Positions 54,463 to 56,884 of a stretch of DNA of 56,884 nt are shown piece after piece; positions within the stretch are counted from its first letter, which is position 1; every line of letters starts with the position of its first letter. Made by a program: the position numbers and the translations under genes. Origin of the DNA: Prevotella sp. GTDB taxonomy: Bacteria > Bacteroidota > Bacteroidia > Bacteroidales > Bacteroidaceae. Where the stretch lies: assembly GCA_017556145.1 (NCBI GenBank), contig JAFZCU010000054.1, positions 1 to 56,884 on the forward strand. The letters are read 5' to 3'. A model generated the notes under the pieces. It was not told where the DNA came from. It did no database searches and was given only the letters and a program-made list of their open reading frames with translations.

Positions 54463-54488
54463 TCTGTGTTAATCCGTGCTTTCTGTGG
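54459..54488 (+). repeat. Dispersed repeat TTAATCTGTGTTAATC, copy 2
   Basis: Shares its first 16 bases with 39409-39424. It supplies the radA stop codon (TAA at 54460-54462) and lies upstream of the pgk promoter. Confidence 0.6.
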
Positions 54489-54499
54489 TCGATTTTTCG

Positions 54500-54507
54500 T
54501 ACCTTTG
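54500..54507 (+). promoter_or_regulatory. Promoter -7 box of pgk
   Basis: TACCTTTG, 60 bp before the pgk ATG. The 17 bp at 54493-54509 are identical to 55970-55986, before the 79-residue gene. The leader contains repeated AAATCGT units. Confidence 0.6.
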
Positions 54508-54567
54508 CACCCGCAAAAAAGATTATAATATAGTAATAAATAGTAAATCGTTAAATCGTAAATCATC

Positions 54568-55842
54568 ATGACTATTAGTGAATTCAATTTTGCCGGTAAG
54601 AAGGCAATCGTACGTGTAGACTTCAACGTACCCCTCGATGAGAATGGTAAGATCACTGACGACACCCGTATTCGCGGTGCCCTCCCCACACTGAAGAAGA
54701 TCCTGGCCGACGGTGGAGCTGTCATCATCATGTCACACATGGGTAAGCCCAAAGGAAAGGTCGATGCCAAGAAGTCACTGGGTCAGATCCGTGAGGCCGT
54801 TGAGCAGGCCCTGGGTGTGCCCGTTGCTTTCGCGCCCGACTGTGCCAAGGCTGCCGACGCTGCTGCTGCCCTGAAGATGGGCGAGGCCCTGTTGCTCGAG
54901 AACCTGCGTTTCTATCCTGAGGAGGAAGGCAAGCCCGTCGGTATCGACAAAGCAGATCCCGCCTACGACGAGGCGAAGAAGGCCATGAAGGCCAGCCAGA
55001 AGGCATTTGCCAAGACCCTCGCCAGCTATGCCGACTGCTATGTGATGGATGCCTTTGGTACCGCTCACCGCAAGCATGCCTCTACTGCTGTCATCGCCGA
55101 CTACTTCGATGCCGACAACAAGATGCTGGGTCTGCTCATGGAGAAGGAGGTTCAGGCTGTCGACAATGTGCTCTCTAACATCAAGCGTCCGTTCGTCGCT
55201 ATCATGGGTGGTTCGAAGGTCTCTTCTAAGATCGGTATCATCGAGAACCTGCTCGGCAAGGTCGACAAGCTCATCCTCTGCGGTGGCATGACCTATACCT
55301 TCGCCAAGGCACACGGCGGTGAGATTGGTGATTCTATCGTAGAGCTCGACAAGCTGGATGTAGCCCTGGGCGTTGAGGAACTCGCCAAGAAGAACGGCGT
55401 AGAGCTCGTGCTCGGTTCTGACTGCACCGCTACCAATGGTCTCGACTTCGATACGATGACGGTGAAGCCCGGTGCTGAGATCATCACCTGCCCTGCCAAC
55501 AAGGTGCCTGCCGGTTTCGAGGGCGTTGACGCCGGTCCTGCTTCTCAGGACGACTTCCGCAAGGCCATCGAGGGTGCAAAGACCATCCTGTGGAACGGTC
55601 CTGCCGGTGTGTTCGAGTGCGACAACTTCACCGCTGGTTCACGTGCCATTGGTGAGGCCATTGCCAAGGCTACTGCCGAGGGTGCCTTCTCACTGATTGG
55701 TGGTGGCGACTCTGTGGCTTGTGTCAACAAGTTCGGTCTGGCCGATCAGGTATCCTACATCTCTACGGGTGGCGGTGCCCTGCTCGAGGCCATCGAGGGT
55801 AAGGTGTTGCCAGGCGTAGCAGCCATCAAAGGAAACGATTAA
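54568..55842 (+). CDS. pgk: Pgk, phosphoglycerate kinase
   Basis: A 424-residue cytoplasmic glycolytic enzyme transferring phosphate from 1,3-bisphosphoglycerate to ADP. Motifs: [25 protein letters not shown] near the N-terminus, [61 protein letters not shown] and GGGDSVACV. Length and order are typical. The coding sequence has stronger codon bias than its neighbours, as expected for high expression. It has its own promoter and is followed by a strong terminator at 55935-55974. Confidence 0.98.
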   Translation: MTISEFNFAGKKAIVRVDFNVPLDENGKITDDTRIRGALPTLKKILADGGAVIIMSHMGKPKGKVDAKKSLGQIREAVEQALGVPVAFAPDCAKAADAAAALKMGEALLLENLRFYPEEEGKPVGIDKADPAYDEAKKAMKASQKAFAKTLASYADCYVMDAFGTAHRKHASTAVIADYFDADNKMLGLLMEKEVQAVDNVLSNIKRPFVAIMGGSKVSSKIGIIENLLGKVDKLILCGGMTYTFAKAHGGEIGDSIVELDKLDVALGVEELAKKNGVELVLGSDCTATNGLDFDTMTVKPGAEIITCPANKVPAGFEGVDAGPASQDDFRKAIEGAKTILWNGPAGVFECDNFTAGSRAIGEAIAKATAEGAFSLIGGGDSVACVNKFGLADQVSYISTGGGALLEAIEGKVLPGVAAIKGND

Positions 55843-55934
55843 GTGAGAACAGTAGAAATGCATTTATACTGTCGAACGTGAGTTTGCTCGAGGCAAAGCC
55901 TCAAAGGCGAATAAACCTACAAACGTTTACGTAT

Positions 55935-55974
55935 AAAAATCCCCGGTATGCGCATACAGCATATCGGGGTTTTT
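55935..55974 (+). terminator. Rho-independent terminator of pgk
   Basis: Arms AAAAATCCCCG and CGGGGTTTTT around an inner ATGC/GCAT pairing, ending in T5. The -7 box of the next gene follows within 3 bp. A smaller hairpin, GAGGC/GCCTC, lies at about 55890-55902. Confidence 0.88.
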
Positions 55975-55976
55975 CG

Positions 55977-55984
55977 TACCTTTG
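55977..55984 (+). promoter_or_regulatory. Promoter -7 box of the 79-residue gene
   Basis: TACCTTTG directly abuts the pgk terminator; part of the terminator stem would occupy the -33 region. Confidence 0.6.
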
Positions 55985-56035
55985 CAGCGTTAAAAGAACG
56001 AAATAAACAAACTACATCAATATATAAAGACAGCT

Positions 56036-56275
56036 ATGAGTAAGAAATTTGTTATTGGAGACCGTTCAAAGGACGAGTGGATCTCAGTCTTAGACACAGA
56101 GAGGAAGAAGCTCGAGTTCACCAATCACCTCGCCAGTGCCAAGGAGTATCTCTTGGAGGAGGATGCCCAGATCAACCTGCAGCGGATTCAGGAGACCGGC
56201 TATTTCAGCGACCTCCAGATCTACCTGAAGGAAGACAACAAGGCCTATAAGATGAACGAAAGCGACACACTTTAA
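56036..56275 (+). CDS. Small protein of unknown function, 79 residues
   Basis: A 79-residue, charged, mostly helical cytoplasmic protein I do not recognise. It has no signal peptide, membrane segment or cysteine. The N-terminus (MSKKFVIGDRSKDEWISVLD) is followed by an amphipathic helix with many Glu and Lys. It is a stand-alone unit, with its own promoter, a leader of about 45 nt and a strong terminator, which supports it being a real expressed gene. Confidence 0.72.
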   Translation: MSKKFVIGDRSKDEWISVLDTERKKLEFTNHLASAKEYLLEEDAQINLQRIQETGYFSDLQIYLKEDNKAYKMNESDTL

Positions 56276-56276
56276 A

Positions 56277-56319
56277 TAAAAAATCCCCGCCAATTTGGGC
56301 GGGGACTTTTTTTATTTAT
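56277..56319. terminator. Bidirectional terminator between convergent genes
   Basis: CCCCGCC at 56285-56291 pairs with GGCGGGG at 56298-56304; A-rich and T-rich flanks lie on either side. It serves the 79-residue gene and the mutase gene, whose stop codon overlaps the T-rich flank. Confidence 0.88.
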
Positions 56320-56884
56320 CCAACAGGATCTTCATCATCTGGATGGCAGAATAAGGAATCGGCGTACCAGGACCGAAGATACAGGCGACACCAGCCTTGT
56401 AGAGGAAGTCGTAGTCCTGAGCGGGAATCACACCACCGGCAGTCACCATGATGTCCTCACGCCCCAGTTTCTTCAACTCCTCGATGAGCTGCGGGATGAG
56501 TGTCTTGTGACCGGCAGCCAGAGAGGATGCGCCAACGATATGCACATCGTTCTCCACCGCCTGACGGGCAGCCTCTTCCGGCGTCTGGAACAAGGGTCCC
56601 ATATCCACGTCGAAGCCGCAGTCGGCATAACCTGTTGCCACTACCTTTGCACCACGGTCGTGACCGTCCTGACCCATCTTGGCAACGAAGATACGCGGAC
56701 GACGACCTTCCTTCTGTGCGAACTCGTCGGTAAGCTTCTTGGCCTCCTCAAAGTCCTTGTCGTTCTTTGATTCTGAACTATACACGCCTGAAATTGTTCT
56801 GATTACTGCTTTATAACGACCTACGATCTCTTCGCAGGCATCTGAAATCTCACCCAGCGTACAACGCAGACTGGCAGCCTTCAC
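56312..56884 (-). CDS. Methylmalonyl-CoA mutase large subunit, C-terminal part (cut by window edge)
   Basis: The frame is open to the right edge; the 190 residues in the window are the C-terminus of a protein of about 715 residues. The cobalamin-binding domain is complete: [27 protein letters not shown] carries the DxHxxG motif, followed by [16 protein letters not shown] and [11 protein letters not shown]. The enzyme interconverts succinyl-CoA and methylmalonyl-CoA with adenosylcobalamin, the succinate-to-propionate route common in this phylum. The first in-window codon is GTG but is internal, not a start. Confidence 0.95.
   Translation of the reverse strand: MKAASLRCTLGEISDACEEIVGRYKAVIRTISGVYSSESKNDKDFEEAKKLTDEFAQKEGRRPRIFVAKMGQDGHDRGAKVVATGYADCGFDVDMGPLFQTPEEAARQAVENDVHIVGASSLAAGHKTLIPQLIEELKKLGREDIMVTAGGVIPAQDYDFLYKAGVACIFGPGTPIPYSAIQMMKILLDK

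Noticed and set aside
1-56884. Insertion sequences, integrases, tRNA or rRNA genes
   Set aside because: I looked for transposase or integrase motifs and tRNA-like cloverleafs and saw none; a dedicated tRNA search would be decisive.

Overview
The window is chromosomal DNA from a Bacteroidota bacterium, most likely a Prevotellaceae member (Prevotella/Segatella-like). The clues are the promoter -7 boxes of the form TAnnTTTG, the fused NuoCD in a complex I operon without NuoEFG, a hybrid two-component-like regulator with a propeller sensor, a VirE/VapE primase beside an HU-type protein, a stand-alone type-B T9SS C-terminal domain, and the epimerase/mannosyl-glucose phosphorylase route for beta-mannan. 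I see no rRNA, tRNA, insertion sequence or CRISPR array. The species call is an inference.

Layout, left to right. 1-5206 (minus): a run encoding a LysM/periplasmic-binding-protein-like protein, an outer-membrane beta-barrel, a POT peptide transporter and an NhaC antiporter cut by the left edge. 5343-8618 (plus): a small type-B CTD protein followed 6 bp later by uvrA. 8717-11187 (plus): an AraC regulator and a sensor kinase whose phospho-acceptor His is replaced by Ala. 11226-12444 (minus): a macro-domain protein and a MntA/HepT toxin-antitoxin pair. 12674-17941 (minus): a tightly spaced five-gene envelope operon of mostly unknown function, with apparent single-base frameshifts in two genes. 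18453-21513 (minus): a VirE/VapE primase-like protein and an HU-like protein, with three exact-period 22-bp repeats and several palindromes in the spacers. 21591-32033 (minus): nuoA-B-CD-H-I-J-K-L-M-N.

32194-39353 (minus) is a mannan utilisation locus: BadF-type kinase, GH5, GH26, GH130, GPH symporter and AGE epimerase. Together they fit this scheme: mannan is cut to mannobiose outside the cytoplasm and imported, its reducing mannose is epimerised to glucose, and phosphorolysis gives mannose 1-phosphate plus glucose. 39499-49804 (plus): an MscS-type channel, kdsA-kdsD for Kdo synthesis, a transmembrane propeller/AraC regulator lacking a kinase domain, a phospholipase D family protein and an acyltransferase 3. 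49764-52864 (minus): a TPR protein and a substrate-binding lipoprotein. 52984-56275 (plus): radA, pgk and a 79-residue unknown protein. The right edge cuts a methylmalonyl-CoA mutase (minus).

Three themes stand out. First, two signalling proteins have lost key phosphotransfer residues. Second, several families of short repeats lie both between genes and inside coding sequences (radA twice, nuoB twice, nuoN, the epimerase, and the signal peptides of two exported proteins). Third, the envelope operon and the mntA-hepT pair share a near-identical upstream promoter segment. Most gene calls rest on recognisable motifs and full length. The functions of the five-gene operon, the 79-residue protein and the TPR protein are not known to me.
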